A model generated the notes under the pieces. It did no database searches and was not told where the DNA came from. It was given only the letters and a program-made list of their open reading frames with translations. Shown piece after piece: positions 26,612 through 35,273 of a DNA stretch of 42,651 bases. Every line of letters starts with the position of its first letter. The stretch's first letter is position 1. Origin of the DNA: Lysobacteraceae bacterium (GTDB lineage: Bacteria > Pseudomonadota > Gammaproteobacteria > Xanthomonadales > Xanthomonadaceae); assembly GCA_008015095.1 (NCBI GenBank), contig SSEV01000193.1, positions 1-42,651 on the forward strand, given 5' to 3'. The position numbers and the translations under genes were made by a program.

Positions 26612-28003
26612 ATGATGCCCTCTCTCGCCTTCGATGCCGATCTGCTGCGACGTTACGACCGTCCGGGGCCGCGTTACACCTCCTACCCGACCGCACCGCA
26701 ATTCGACAGCGAATTCGGCGAGCAGGCCTTGCGTAGCGCTATCGCCGACAGCAATGGCGACCCGATCCCGCGCCGGCTCTCGCTCTACGTCCACGTGCCG
26801 TTCTGCCTGAGCCCGTGTTTCTATTGCGGTTGCAACCGGGTCATCACGCGCGACAAGCGCCGTAGCGATAATTACCTGGAACTGCTCTACCGCGAAATCG
26901 GCATGGTCGCCCCGCTGTTCGACCGTGATCGCGAGGTGATCCAGTTGCACTTCGGTGGCGGGACGCCCAATTTCCTGTCGCCCGAGCAACTGCGCCGCAT
27001 CGTCGAATTCCTGCAGCGCCAGTTCCGCTTCAGCGAGGCCGCGGATCGCGATATCTCGATCGAACTCGACCCGCGCACGGTGTTGCCGCAGGACATCGCC
27101 GAGCTGGCGAAGGCGGGGTTCAACCGCGCCAGTCTGGGGGTGCAGGATTTCAACCCCGAGGTGCAGGCCGCGGTCAACCGCGTGCAAGGAATCGAGCAGA
27201 CCCATGCGGTGATCGACGCATGCCGCAGCCATCGTTTCCGCTCGATCAATATCGATCTGATCTACGGTCTGCCGAATCAGACCATCGAGGGTTTCCGCGC
27301 GACGCTGCAGACGGTGATCGCGATGCGGCCGGATCGGCTCGCCGTGTATAGCTACGCCCATCTGCCCGATCTGTTCAAGGCGCAGCGGCAGCTCGACGCC
27401 ACGCTGTTGCCGGATGCCGAAACCAAGCTCGGCCTGCTGCAGGCGGCGATCGAGAGCCTGACCGCCGCCGGCTATCTCTACATCGGGATGGACCATTTCG
27501 CCCTGCCCGACGACGAGCTGGCCCAGGCCCAGGATCGGGGAGGGTTGCATCGCAATTTCATGGGGTACACCACCCATGCCGACAGCGACCTGATCGGGTT
27601 CGGTGTGAGTGCGATCAGCCACATCGGCGACACTTACAGCCAGAATCCGCGCGAGATCCCGGCTTGGCAGGCGATGCTCGAAGCCGGGAGGCTGCCGGTG
27701 TTCCGCGGCATGCGCCTGTCGGCGGACGACCAGCTCCGGGCCGACCTGATCCAACGACTGATGTGCCAGGGCGAGGTGCCGGTCTCGGCCCTGGAACGCC
27801 GATATGGCATCGAATTCCCGGTCTATTTCGCCGAAGCCCTGGATCGCCTGCGCGGGCTCCAGGCCGATGGTCTGGTCCAGATCGAACCGAAAAGGATCTC
27901 GGTCACCGCGCAAGGACGCCTGCTGTTGCGTAATATCGCCATGTGTTTCGACCGATATCTACAACAGCCGGCCGCCACGACGCGTTTCTCGCGCGCGATC
28001 TGA
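26612..28003 (+). CDS. hemN: Oxygen-independent coproporphyrinogen III oxidase
   Basis: Radical-SAM enzyme that decarboxylates coproporphyrinogen III to protoporphyrinogen IX without oxygen in heme synthesis. 463 residues. The iron-sulfur motif is C65-x3-C69-x2-C72-x-C74 in YVHVPFCLSPCFYCGC, including the extra Cys typical of true HemN; HFGGGTPNFLS, IELDPRT and SLGVQDFN follow, and the C-terminal HemN domain holds MDHFALPDDELA and NFMGYTTHAD. No Shine-Dalgarno precedes the ATG, and the FNR box spacing puts the predicted transcript start at the ATG. Followed by anr after 19 bases. Confidence 0.95.
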   Translation: MMPSLAFDADLLRRYDRPGPRYTSYPTAPQFDSEFGEQALRSAIADSNGDPIPRRLSLYVHVPFCLSPCFYCGCNRVITRDKRRSDNYLELLYREIGMVAPLFDRDREVIQLHFGGGTPNFLSPEQLRRIVEFLQRQFRFSEAADRDISIELDPRTVLPQDIAELAKAGFNRASLGVQDFNPEVQAAVNRVQGIEQTHAVIDACRSHRFRSINIDLIYGLPNQTIEGFRATLQTVIAMRPDRLAVYSYAHLPDLFKAQRQLDATLLPDAETKLGLLQAAIESLTAAGYLYIGMDHFALPDDELAQAQDRGGLHRNFMGYTTHADSDLIGFGVSAISHIGDTYSQNPREIPAWQAMLEAGRLPVFRGMRLSADDQLRADLIQRLMCQGEVPVSALERRYGIEFPVYFAEALDRLRGLQADGLVQIEPKRISVTAQGRLLLRNIAMCFDRYLQQPAATTRFSRAI

Positions 28004-28022
28004 GCCCCGTCGGGAGCCCCGT

Positions 28023-28775
28023 ATGAACCGTGTCGCGTTTCCGCGGCTGGACTCGCGCACCCTTTCCGACGACGGCGACGAGTTCAATTTCTGCAGCACC
28101 TGCGCCTTCTCACAGGCTTGCCTGTCCGAGGGGATGGACAAGCGCGGGCTCAAGGATCTGCATGTGCTGGTCGAACATATCGGCCCGCTGCACGCCGGCG
28201 AACATATCTTCCGTGAAGGCGATCATTTCGAAGCCATCGCCGCGGTGCGCGCGGGGACGGTCAAAACTTACGTCATCGACCGCGATGGCCATGAGCATGT
28301 GCTCGGATTCCACCTGCCCGGCGAAGTGATCGGCTTGAATGCGATCGACGGCGACCGCTATCCCTGCAACGCAGTGGCGTTGGACACGGTGATGTTGTGC
28401 CGATTCTCGTTCCCCAAGATCGCGGTGCTCGCCAGTCGGGTTCCGGGGGTGCAGCAGCAATTGTTCCGCCTGCTCAGCCGCGATATCGGCCGTGCGGCGC
28501 TGCTTGCCGGCGACTGGTCCGCCGATCAGCGCATGGCCGCGTTCCTGGTCACTTTGTCGAGACGGCTGAGCGAGCGCGGCTTCTCCCCCAACTGCTTTCA
28601 GTTGACCATGGCGCGCACCGATATCGCCAACTACCTGCGGTTGGCGCCGGAAACGGTGAGCCGGGTGCTGCGCCGCTTCGACGAGGATGGACTGCTTCGG
28701 GTCGAGCGTCGCGAGATCGAGCTGCGTGATCGCGATGCGTTGATCGCGTTGGCCGCGCCGGTGTTGCGCGAATAG
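28023..28775 (+). CDS. anr: FNR/Anr-type oxygen-sensing transcription regulator
   Basis: Cytoplasmic Crp/FNR-family regulator of anaerobic and microaerobic genes, 250 residues. The oxygen-sensing [4Fe-4S] ligands are C24, C27 and C33 in FCSTCAFSQAC, plus C115 in RYPCNAV. A cyclic-nucleotide-like beta-roll follows, then the dimer helix and a C-terminal HTH (TDIANYLRLAPETVSRVLRR) with the ETVSR recognition helix of FNR, which reads TTGAT half-sites. ATG at 28023 has GGGAG ahead. Likely co-transcribed with hemN, so the FNR box before hemN would give autoregulation. Confidence 0.94.
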   Translation: MNRVAFPRLDSRTLSDDGDEFNFCSTCAFSQACLSEGMDKRGLKDLHVLVEHIGPLHAGEHIFREGDHFEAIAAVRAGTVKTYVIDRDGHEHVLGFHLPGEVIGLNAIDGDRYPCNAVALDTVMLCRFSFPKIAVLASRVPGVQQQLFRLLSRDIGRAALLAGDWSADQRMAAFLVTLSRRLSERGFSPNCFQLTMARTDIANYLRLAPETVSRVLRRFDEDGLLRVERREIELRDRDALIALAAPVLRE

Positions 28776-29338
28776 GGATGTCGCGAGACGGCGGGCATCC
28801 CGGTGGACGCAAGTTCCAGACCGCATGCCTTCAAACGGATGACACCGGCAGTCACGTCGACATGGTGGGCTGGCCGCGTCTTCGGGAAAAGACCGTTCCA
28901 AACTTCCGAATATTTCCAATCCGAATATCGTCGGCAAGGCGGCCGCGCGCAGCGATAAGGACGAGCGACGCAAGTTTCGCTGGCGCCTGATGGAATGCCT
29001 GCCGGTTCCGCGCTGGCAATTCGAAGCCGGCCGTTGGCGTTATCGACTGCGGCCGCATGCCTTCGCGCCCCGTCGATTGCCGCCTGGCGCCCGAACCCAT
29101 GGCCGTGTCGATCTCCGGAGCGCGCGCGTCCCCGCATACGCAGCGCCGAATATCCTGCCCGATGCCGCCAGGGTGGATTGGCTTCCTGGCCGGCAGGAAC
29201 CTTCAGACCGGCGCGGAGATATCGAACAACTTCCACGGCCCATTTCTCGATAGCTTGCGGGGGCGCTTGACCTAGGTCATCGCCTGCATCGGTCCGGGCG
29301 AGGACCATCTGCTCCGGATTTCAATGGGGAGCACACCT
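28776..29338. other. Gap between anr and the NO reductase gene
   Basis: About 560 bases. Several open frames cross it but none has a family signature or a good start. An FNR-like palindrome at 29267-29280 lies at its 3' end. The rest shows no recognisable element. Confidence 0.5.
29267..29280 (+). promoter_or_regulatory. FNR/Anr-like box upstream of the NO reductase gene
   Basis: TTGACCTAGGTCAT contains the perfect 12-bp palindrome TGACCTAGGTCA and matches the FNR consensus at 7 of 10 positions. Centring at -41.5 would start transcription near 29315, leaving a 24-base leader with the GGGGAG Shine-Dalgarno. Confidence 0.5.
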
Positions 29339-31597
29339 ATGTCCACCACCCGAAGGCTTTGGTACGGGCTCGCAGCCCTACTCATCACCGGTTTCGGCGT
29401 TTTGCTCTGGATGGGCGGCGAGATCCATCGCCAGGCTCCGCCGATTCCCGAGGCCGTGCGCAGCGAGGACGGCGCGACGATACTCACGCGCGCGGACATC
29501 GAACGCGGCCGCCAGGTGTGGCAGAGCATCGGCGGCCATCAACTCGGTTCGATCTGGGGACACGGCGCGTTGGTCGCGCCGGATTGGACCGCGGATTGGT
29601 TGCATCGCGAAACCATGGCGTGGCTGGATCTGCGCGCCCGCGCTGCGGGGGCGCAGAACTACGACACGATGAGCGCGGGCGAACGCGCCAAATTGCAGGC
29701 TGAGCTGCAACCGCTGATCCGCGCCAACACATATGATGGCGCAAGCGGCGAAATCCGCATTTCGGCCGAGCGCGCGCAGGCGATCGGGCAAGTCGTCGCG
29801 CATTACGACAGCCTGTTCTCCGACGATCCGGCCACGCAGCCGCTGCGCGAGACCTATGCGATGCGCGAGAACACGGTGCCAGATCCCACGCACCGTCGCG
29901 CGCTGGCGGCGTTCTTCTGGTGGGCGAGTTGGGCCACCGTCACCGAACGACCCGACGCGAAAGTCAGCTATACGCAGAACTGGCCGTACGAACCGCTCGT
30001 CGGCAACACCGCGACGCCTTCGAGTCTGATCTGGACCGTGTTCAGCGTGGTGTTCCTGATCGCCGGCATCGGCCTGCTCGGCTGGCATTACGCGGTCTGG
30101 CACGGGAAAGGCACGGAGACGACCCCGCCCGCGATCGATCCTCTGCGCGCACTGGTGCCGACGCCGTCGATGAAGGCCACCGCGAAATATTTCTGGGTGG
30201 TGTTAGCGTTATTCCTGGTGCAGATTCTGCTCGGCGCGACGACGGCGCACTATCAGGTCGAAGGCCAGCAGGCTTACGGTGTAGCGCTTTCGGAATTCCT
30301 GCCGTACTCGCTCACACGCAGTTGGCATACGCAGCTTGCGGTGCTGTGGATCGCGGTGGCCTGGCTCGGCACCGGACTGTATATCGGCCCGGCGGTGTCT
30401 GGGCACGAGCCGAAGTTCCAACGTCTGGGCGTCAATATCCTGTTCCTGTGCTTGTTGATCATCGTCGTCGGTGCGTTCTCCGGCCAATGGATGGCGGTGA
30501 TGCAGACGCTCGGGCTCGAGAATAATTTCTGGTTCGGCCACCAGGGCTGGGAATACACCGACATCGGCAGGTTCTGGCAGTGGTTCCTGTTCATCGGCTT
30601 GCTGTTGTGGTTGTTCCTGGTGGGGCGCGCGTTGTGGCCCGCGCTCAAACGCCGCGATGAAACTTCCTCGATCGTCGGCCTGCTGTTCCTCTCGACCGTC
30701 GCGATCGGTCTTCTGTTCGGCGCGGGGCTGATGTGGAAAGAGCACACGCATCTGTCGATGGTCGAATACTGGCGCTGGTGGGTCGTGCATCTGTGGGTCG
30801 AAGGCTTCTTCGAAGTCTTTGCCGCCGCGGTGATCAGCTTCCTGTTCGTCAAGCTCGGCCTGCTTCGCGGCAGCAGCGCAACGGTCAACGTGTTGTTCGC
30901 GACTATCGTGTTCATGGCCGGCGGCATTCTCGGCACCTTCCACCATCTGTATTTCACCGGAACCACGACCGCGGTGATCGCGCTCGGCGCCAGTTTCTCG
31001 GCGTTGGAAGTCGTGCCGTTGGCGCTGATCGGACTGGAAGCCTACGACACCTGGAAACACAGCAAGGCCACGTCGTGGATGCAGCGTTATCGTTGGCCGA
31101 TCCTGTTCTTCCTCGCGGTGAGTTTCTGGAACCTGGTCGGCGCCGGCCTGTTCGGATTCCTGATCAATACGCCGATGGCGCTGTATTACATGCAGGGTCT
31201 CAACCTGACGCCGTTGCACGGGCATACGGCGTTGTTCGGCGTGTATGGCATGCTCGGCATCGGTTTGCTGCTGTTCTGCGTTCGTGGCCTGAAACCCGAA
31301 GCGGCATGGAATGAACGCCTGTTGTCGGTCTCGTTCTGGACCTTCAACATCGGCCTCGGCTTGATGGCGCTGTTGACCCTGCTGCCGATGGGCGTGCTGC
31401 AACTGCAAGCGGCGCTGGAGCGCGGTTACTGGTACGCGCGTTCGGCCGAGTTCATGGGCAAGCCGATCTTCGACCTGCTGGTCTGGTTGCGCGTCCCCGG
31501 CGATACGATTTTCAGCGTCGGCGCGCTGCTGCTGACCTGGTTCGTATTCCGTCTGTGGGTTGCGCCGAAGCGTGGGACGCCAGCGCAGAGCGAATGA
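29339..31597 (+). CDS. norZ: Quinol-dependent nitric oxide reductase (qNOR)
   Basis: Integral membrane enzyme reducing two NO to N2O with electrons from quinol; it detoxifies NO in many non-denitrifiers. 752 residues from the ATG at 29339 (GGAG seven bases ahead; an ATG at 29324 is less likely). An N-terminal helix and a periplasmic cytochrome-c-like but heme-lacking domain (about 30-225, with GRQVWQSIGGHQLGSIWGHG) precede 12 or so helices of the heme-copper oxidase fold. LWVEGFFEVF and GTFHHLYFTGTTT carry the conserved Glu and His of the heme b3/non-heme iron site, and NLTPLHGHTALFGVYG the late His pair. An FNR-like box upstream suggests Anr control. Confidence 0.94.
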   Translation: MSTTRRLWYGLAALLITGFGVLLWMGGEIHRQAPPIPEAVRSEDGATILTRADIERGRQVWQSIGGHQLGSIWGHGALVAPDWTADWLHRETMAWLDLRARAAGAQNYDTMSAGERAKLQAELQPLIRANTYDGASGEIRISAERAQAIGQVVAHYDSLFSDDPATQPLRETYAMRENTVPDPTHRRALAAFFWWASWATVTERPDAKVSYTQNWPYEPLVGNTATPSSLIWTVFSVVFLIAGIGLLGWHYAVWHGKGTETTPPAIDPLRALVPTPSMKATAKYFWVVLALFLVQILLGATTAHYQVEGQQAYGVALSEFLPYSLTRSWHTQLAVLWIAVAWLGTGLYIGPAVSGHEPKFQRLGVNILFLCLLIIVVGAFSGQWMAVMQTLGLENNFWFGHQGWEYTDIGRFWQWFLFIGLLLWLFLVGRALWPALKRRDETSSIVGLLFLSTVAIGLLFGAGLMWKEHTHLSMVEYWRWWVVHLWVEGFFEVFAAAVISFLFVKLGLLRGSSATVNVLFATIVFMAGGILGTFHHLYFTGTTTAVIALGASFSALEVVPLALIGLEAYDTWKHSKATSWMQRYRWPILFFLAVSFWNLVGAGLFGFLINTPMALYYMQGLNLTPLHGHTALFGVYGMLGIGLLLFCVRGLKPEAAWNERLLSVSFWTFNIGLGLMALLTLLPMGVLQLQAALERGYWYARSAEFMGKPIFDLLVWLRVPGDTIFSVGALLLTWFVFRLWVAPKRGTPAQSE

Positions 31598-31664
31598 AAG
31601 AAAACTGCATACGTATGGTTGGCGCTGGTTATACGCTCCTGGGTAGACTCGGTTCTCTAGAAAT

Positions 31665-31710
31665 GCCGATACGCTCCTTCTCCCCGTGCGGGGAGAAGGA
31701 GCGTATCGGC
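31665..31710. terminator. Perfect 21-bp hairpin between norZ and sirB2
   Basis: GCCGATACGCTCCTTCTCC and two further C at 31665-31685 pair perfectly with 31690-31710 around GTGC. No T-run follows on either strand. The 10-mer ATACGCTCCT in the left arm also occurs at 31631-31640. Its end is only 12 bases before the sirB2 start, so it could end norZ transcription, shield an RNA end or block sirB2 translation. Confidence 0.6.
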
Positions 31711-31722
31711 GGATGAAGCGCC

Positions 31723-32118
31723 ATGATCGAGTTCTACCCGCAAATCAAATCCGTTCACATTCTTTGCGTGGCGCTCAGCGGCGGGCTGTTTTTTCTGCGC
31801 GGCATCGGCGTGCTCCACGCGGCGCGCTGGCCGATGAACTTGCCGGTGCGCCTGCTCAGCTACGCCATCGACACCACACTGCTTACCGCGGCGCTGATGC
31901 TATGGACCATCCTGCCGGGCGCGGTCTTCGCCAACGGCTGGCTGAGCGCCAAACTCGTCCTGTTGATCGTCTACATCGTCTTCGGCAGTTTCGCGCTCAA
32001 GCGCGCGAGCACGATCCGCGCGCGTCGATGGTGCTTCGTGGCCGCGCTCGCGACCTATCTGTTCATGGTTTCGATCGCGCGCCATCACGACCCACTGGGC
32101 GTGCTGCGCATATTCTGA
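31723..32118 (+). CDS. SirB2-family integral membrane protein
   Basis: 131 residues, hydrophobic throughout with about four membrane helices: SVHILCVALSGGLFFLRGI at the N terminus, an RLLSYAIDTTLLTAALMLW helix, then LVLLIVYIVFGSFALKRA and a last helix ending SIARHHDPLG. This pattern matches the SirB2 family, named for a Salmonella invasion-gene regulator, though its biochemical role is unknown. The ATG lies directly after a strong hairpin and has no obvious Shine-Dalgarno in front. Confidence 0.85.
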   Translation: MIEFYPQIKSVHILCVALSGGLFFLRGIGVLHAARWPMNLPVRLLSYAIDTTLLTAALMLWTILPGAVFANGWLSAKLVLLIVYIVFGSFALKRASTIRARRWCFVAALATYLFMVSIARHHDPLGVLRIF

Positions 32119-32263
32119 TCTGCACACCAATCGTGAGCCCGGCGATGTCGGGCGCGCAATCGATACGCAGACCCCTCATAAGCGCGTCTGCTTCGCCGAA
32201 GCAGTCGCCGTGCCTCCGGGAAGGGCGCAGTTTGTCCTGCGGCAGTTCGCCCGGGCAGCGCGC

Positions 32264-32923
32264 TCACGCATCATCCGGCCAGCCCACGGCATGTTCGAGA
32301 TAGTCGATATGCCCTTGGTGCAGCTCCTCGATGCAGATGCTGGTGAGGATCGGATGATTCGCCCAGACCGCCCGACAACGCGTATTGACCGGATTGACGC
32401 CGGCATCCCGCTGGACGTATTGCAGTGCAGGATTCTGCGGCGCATCGATATCATTGGCCAGTCCGAGCGACCAGTGCTCCCATGAGTACCAGCGATCGGA
32501 CGCCATCACGACCGAGTAGTTGGTGGGGTCGTCGGACGGCGTGAGCCCCGCCAGGATGACGCATAGTTTGGCGAACGCGGTGACGACGATGGTTTGATCG
32601 TTAGGCTCCAGGAAAGCGTCGGCGAAATGGTCCTCGATGATCTGCGCCTGATCGGTCGCATCCTGGTTGTTGAACGTGGCCTGCACCCATTGCACGAAAT
32701 TGGGTTTCACGCCGATCACGTTACCGCCTTCGTTCAGCAGCAGCGCGTGCTCGAAAATCACCGGGGGCGTGTTGTTGGCGTTTCCGCCCGGGCCGCCGAA
32801 CAAAGCCCATCCCCAGCACGGCGCATCCGGATAGGGATCCTGCCAATCCTGGTCCAGCTCGACCCCCGCGCCCAAATTCGGACTGGCCAGTCCCGCGAGT
32901 TGTTCATCGGTCAATGTCGGCAT
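32264..32923 (-). CDS. Protein of unknown function
   Basis: Not recognised. 219 residues, acidic and Trp-rich, without signal peptide or membrane helix. It opens MPTLTDEQLAGLASPNLGAG, an acidic short helix reminiscent of the N terminus of the 306-residue protein at 18390-19310 (MPTITTSPSVQLSDEEAELL), though the rest is different. Trp clusters occur in PCWGWALFGG and DRWYSWEHWS. A GGGAGA sequence lies about eight bases before the ATG. It is divergent from the next unknown gene. Composition fits a real gene; function cannot be suggested. Confidence 0.7.
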   Translation of the reverse strand: MPTLTDEQLAGLASPNLGAGVELDQDWQDPYPDAPCWGWALFGGPGGNANNTPPVIFEHALLLNEGGNVIGVKPNFVQWVQATFNNQDATDQAQIIEDHFADAFLEPNDQTIVVTAFAKLCVILAGLTPSDDPTNYSVVMASDRWYSWEHWSLGLANDIDAPQNPALQYVQRDAGVNPVNTRCRAVWANHPILTSICIEELHQGHIDYLEHAVGWPDDA

Positions 32924-33253
32924 CGCTCGTCTCCCGGGGCGTTCCCCATGCGGTCGGCGCAGCGCCGACGCTCCGACGACTCAAACGTATCGCGCGCCGT
33001 GCTGTGAACCTGCGCCGCCGGCATTGCGGATATGCGCGTGCGAGCCATGGCGTTCACAACGCGCCAGCGCGCGCGTTTACATGCTCACGGAGCGGGAATC
33101 AAGGAATCAGCCGTGTCGCGAGGCCTCATCGATGTGTTGCTGCTGCGCAGAACGCTGCGCAAAACCAAGCATTCCGCGTCCGCGGCGCAGGGTTCGAACA
33201 AAGCCGGCGGCCGCGAACCAAAACCGACGCACGCAAAAAAAAAGGATGTCACC
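32924..33253. other. Divergent intergenic region between two unknown genes
   Basis: 330 bases, with a small perfect inverted repeat GTCGGCGC-A-GCGCCGAC at 32953-32969. An open frame reads into the following gene from 33032 but its first 74 residues are basic and without conserved features, so a promoter region is more likely. Confidence 0.45.
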
Positions 33254-33715
33254 ATGCCGAATGAATTCGAATTTCTCGAAAAGCACTTCGATCCTACCGA
33301 TGTGCCGGAGGAGGCGGCGAAGACTGCGAGAGAGCGCTTCGGGCTGTTTCCCAACGCGCGTACCAGCACCGTGATCTACGGCCTGCCATGGCAGACGCTT
33401 GTCGACGCCATCGTCGCCGCAGTCGACAACTACAATTACGGCGAGATCTTCGATACGCCGAGTTTCGCGACGATGGGCGAGTTCGCCGGCAGGCCGCAGT
33501 GGAACATCATCATCACCGGCTTGCGTTACGTGAACGCCACCAGAAAGGCCGACAAGGGCGTTCCCACCTACATCCTGACCGACTACAACAACGGCACCGT
33601 GGTCGTGAATGCGCAGGTGCTTGGCAACAATCCGCCGATGCTGGGCGACATCGTGCATCTGCAGGCGGGCTTCGGCGAGTTCGTCAGCAACATCAAACTC
33701 AAGAACGAGATCTGA
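33254..33715 (+). CDS. Protein of unknown function
   Basis: Not recognised. 153 residues, soluble. The ATG at 33254 has AAAGGA about eight bases ahead; a longer in-frame start at 33032 adds a basic stretch that looks non-coding. The body has a helical part (DVPEEAAKTARERFGLF, PWQTLVDAIVAAVDNYNYG) and a beta-rich C-terminal half (WNIIITGLRYVNATRK, TYILTDYNNGTVVVNAQVL). It is divergent from another unknown gene and convergent with the porin gene. Confidence 0.65.
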   Translation: MPNEFEFLEKHFDPTDVPEEAAKTARERFGLFPNARTSTVIYGLPWQTLVDAIVAAVDNYNYGEIFDTPSFATMGEFAGRPQWNIIITGLRYVNATRKADKGVPTYILTDYNNGTVVVNAQVLGNNPPMLGDIVHLQAGFGEFVSNIKLKNEI

Positions 33716-33815
33716 TCTGACGTCGGCGCTGTGGGCCCTGGTGCGTGCGTTGGAGGGCGACATCGGAAGCGACGCCAGCGATTGTGGCCGCCGCCGCCGA
33801 TCGTTCGCCCATCCG

Positions 33816-33851
33816 CCACGTTGCGTATGGATAGGATCCAACGCAACGTGG
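33816..33851. terminator. Inverted repeat between convergent genes
   Basis: CCACGTTGCGT at 33816-33826 and ACGCAACGTGG at 33841-33851 form a perfect 11-bp stem with a 14-base loop. It lies between the unknown plus-strand gene and the end of the porin gene, so it may act on both. No U-run. Confidence 0.45.
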
Positions 33852-33881
33852 CCGTAACTGGTGGCGGCGTCAAACAGTCGC

Positions 33882-35075
33882 TTATTGTGGATATTTACCC
33901 TTGTATTCGACCTGGATCCACCACTTACGAGTGTCGCGGGCGAAATCGTCGGCGCGATAGTCTGCGAACTTGATCATCGCGTTCCAGTCTTTCCACAGCG
34001 GACGCGATAGCGAGAGATCCCACTCGCGGCCATAGCGATCGACAGTAGGGCTCGCGGTATCCGCCCGGTAGTCGTGCCATGCAGCAGCCCAGGCGAATTT
34101 CTCGAACTTGCCGTTGGCGCCGATGTAGACATCCTCCAGGCCGCGCGCGGGCGTGACCAGGAATTTGTCGGCCCAGCCGTTGAAGGCGTGCAAGGTCGCG
34201 AGCGGCGTTTGTAGCGCATGGGTGCCGTCGCCGCCGAGGTGCTCCCAGCCCAGCTTCCAGGTGATGCCATTGGCCTGCAAGGAGGGCTCCAGCAGCCAGT
34301 AGGCATGGGAGAAGTCCTGAGGATTCTCGGCATGATCGCGTTGCCGGGCGATGTCTGCGGTCCATCCCCAAGTCAGCTCACCAGCCGGGTGCGTTCCGGT
34401 CCAGCGCAGGCCGTAGGTCGCGGTCGATGCGCCCGCGACATCCTGGTCGTCGTGCAGATAGGCATACCCCGTCCATTGCTGCTTGCCGTGCTTATAGGCG
34501 GCATTGAGCAGGTGCGTGGACAAATCGCGTTCGCGCGCGCGTGGATCGATGGCGTCGTCGCCGGAGACGCGGTGCGCACGGTCGAGCCAGGCATAACGCA
34601 GGCTCCAGGCATCGTCGGGTTTGAATTCGAGCGCCACGGCGTCGTAAGTCTGTTCGTTCTGACGCCAGCCCACGTTGCCGACCCAGCGTTGGTTGTCGAA
34701 TAGCAGGCGCTGTCGTCCGGCGGTGATGGCGAATTGTTCGTTCTTCCAGCCGATCCAGGCCTGATTGAGTTCGGCGCCGTCGGGATCGATCACGGCCGGA
34801 TAGGCCGTCCGTCCGTTCGCGCCGCTGTTGTAGTCGTTTCCGGCGGCGACGATGCCTTCTCCTTCGAGCAGCGCGGACCAGCCATGGCCGAAATCGGCGC
34901 GCAGACCTGCGCGCAGACGTAGCGTGGTGGCGTCGGCGTCGCGTACGAAGGCCTGATCGTCGACATGTTCGTGGCGCAGGCGTAGATCCCACTCCGCGCT
35001 CAGCGGCGTGGCGGCCTGGGCGGAGCCGTGAATGGCGAACAGGATCGGAACCAGAAAGGCGGAGTGTTGTCGCAT
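33882..35075 (-). CDS. Outer-membrane beta-barrel porin of the alginate-export-like family
   Basis: Exported barrel of about 397 residues. Signal peptide MRQHSAFLVPILFAIHGSAQA, then alternating strands ending in aromatic residues: LSAEWDLRLRHEHV, TLRLRAGLRADFGHGWSALLEGEG, LNQAWIGWKNEQFAITAGRQRLLFDNQRWVG, and a last strand WWIQVEYKGKYPQ. The GRQ-LLFDNQRWVG segment and the spread of W/Y fit the alginate_exp porin family. An ATG at 35102 would add nine residues; the one at 35075 begins a normal signal. The solute is unknown. It is divergent from the next gene. Confidence 0.85.
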   Translation of the reverse strand: MRQHSAFLVPILFAIHGSAQAATPLSAEWDLRLRHEHVDDQAFVRDADATTLRLRAGLRADFGHGWSALLEGEGIVAAGNDYNSGANGRTAYPAVIDPDGAELNQAWIGWKNEQFAITAGRQRLLFDNQRWVGNVGWRQNEQTYDAVALEFKPDDAWSLRYAWLDRAHRVSGDDAIDPRARERDLSTHLLNAAYKHGKQQWTGYAYLHDDQDVAGASTATYGLRWTGTHPAGELTWGWTADIARQRDHAENPQDFSHAYWLLEPSLQANGITWKLGWEHLGGDGTHALQTPLATLHAFNGWADKFLVTPARGLEDVYIGANGKFEKFAWAAAWHDYRADTASPTVDRYGREWDLSLSRPLWKDWNAMIKFADYRADDFARDTRKWWIQVEYKGKYPQ

Positions 35076-35273
35076 GACGGCTTTCCCTAGGTGTATGGAC
35101 AAGAGCCTATCGGGCGTGTTTACCCGTGGCGATGACCGCGATCAAGCGCGATGAAGATGATCTGAGAAACCGATTCCGGTGGATCGGGCAAGTGGATCGC
35201 GACAACGGATGCTATTGCCGCCGTGTGCCCGGATAGGCAAAGATCATTCACCATCACGCGAGAGAGGTGCCCC

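Noticed and set aside
28778..29308. Small frames in the anr-norZ gap
   Set aside because: Different frames on both strands with arginine/proline bias and no start signals; treated as non-coding.
30209..31408. 399-residue minus-strand frame opposite norZ
   Set aside because: Gln/Asp/His-rich shadow of a membrane protein gene; no start signal.
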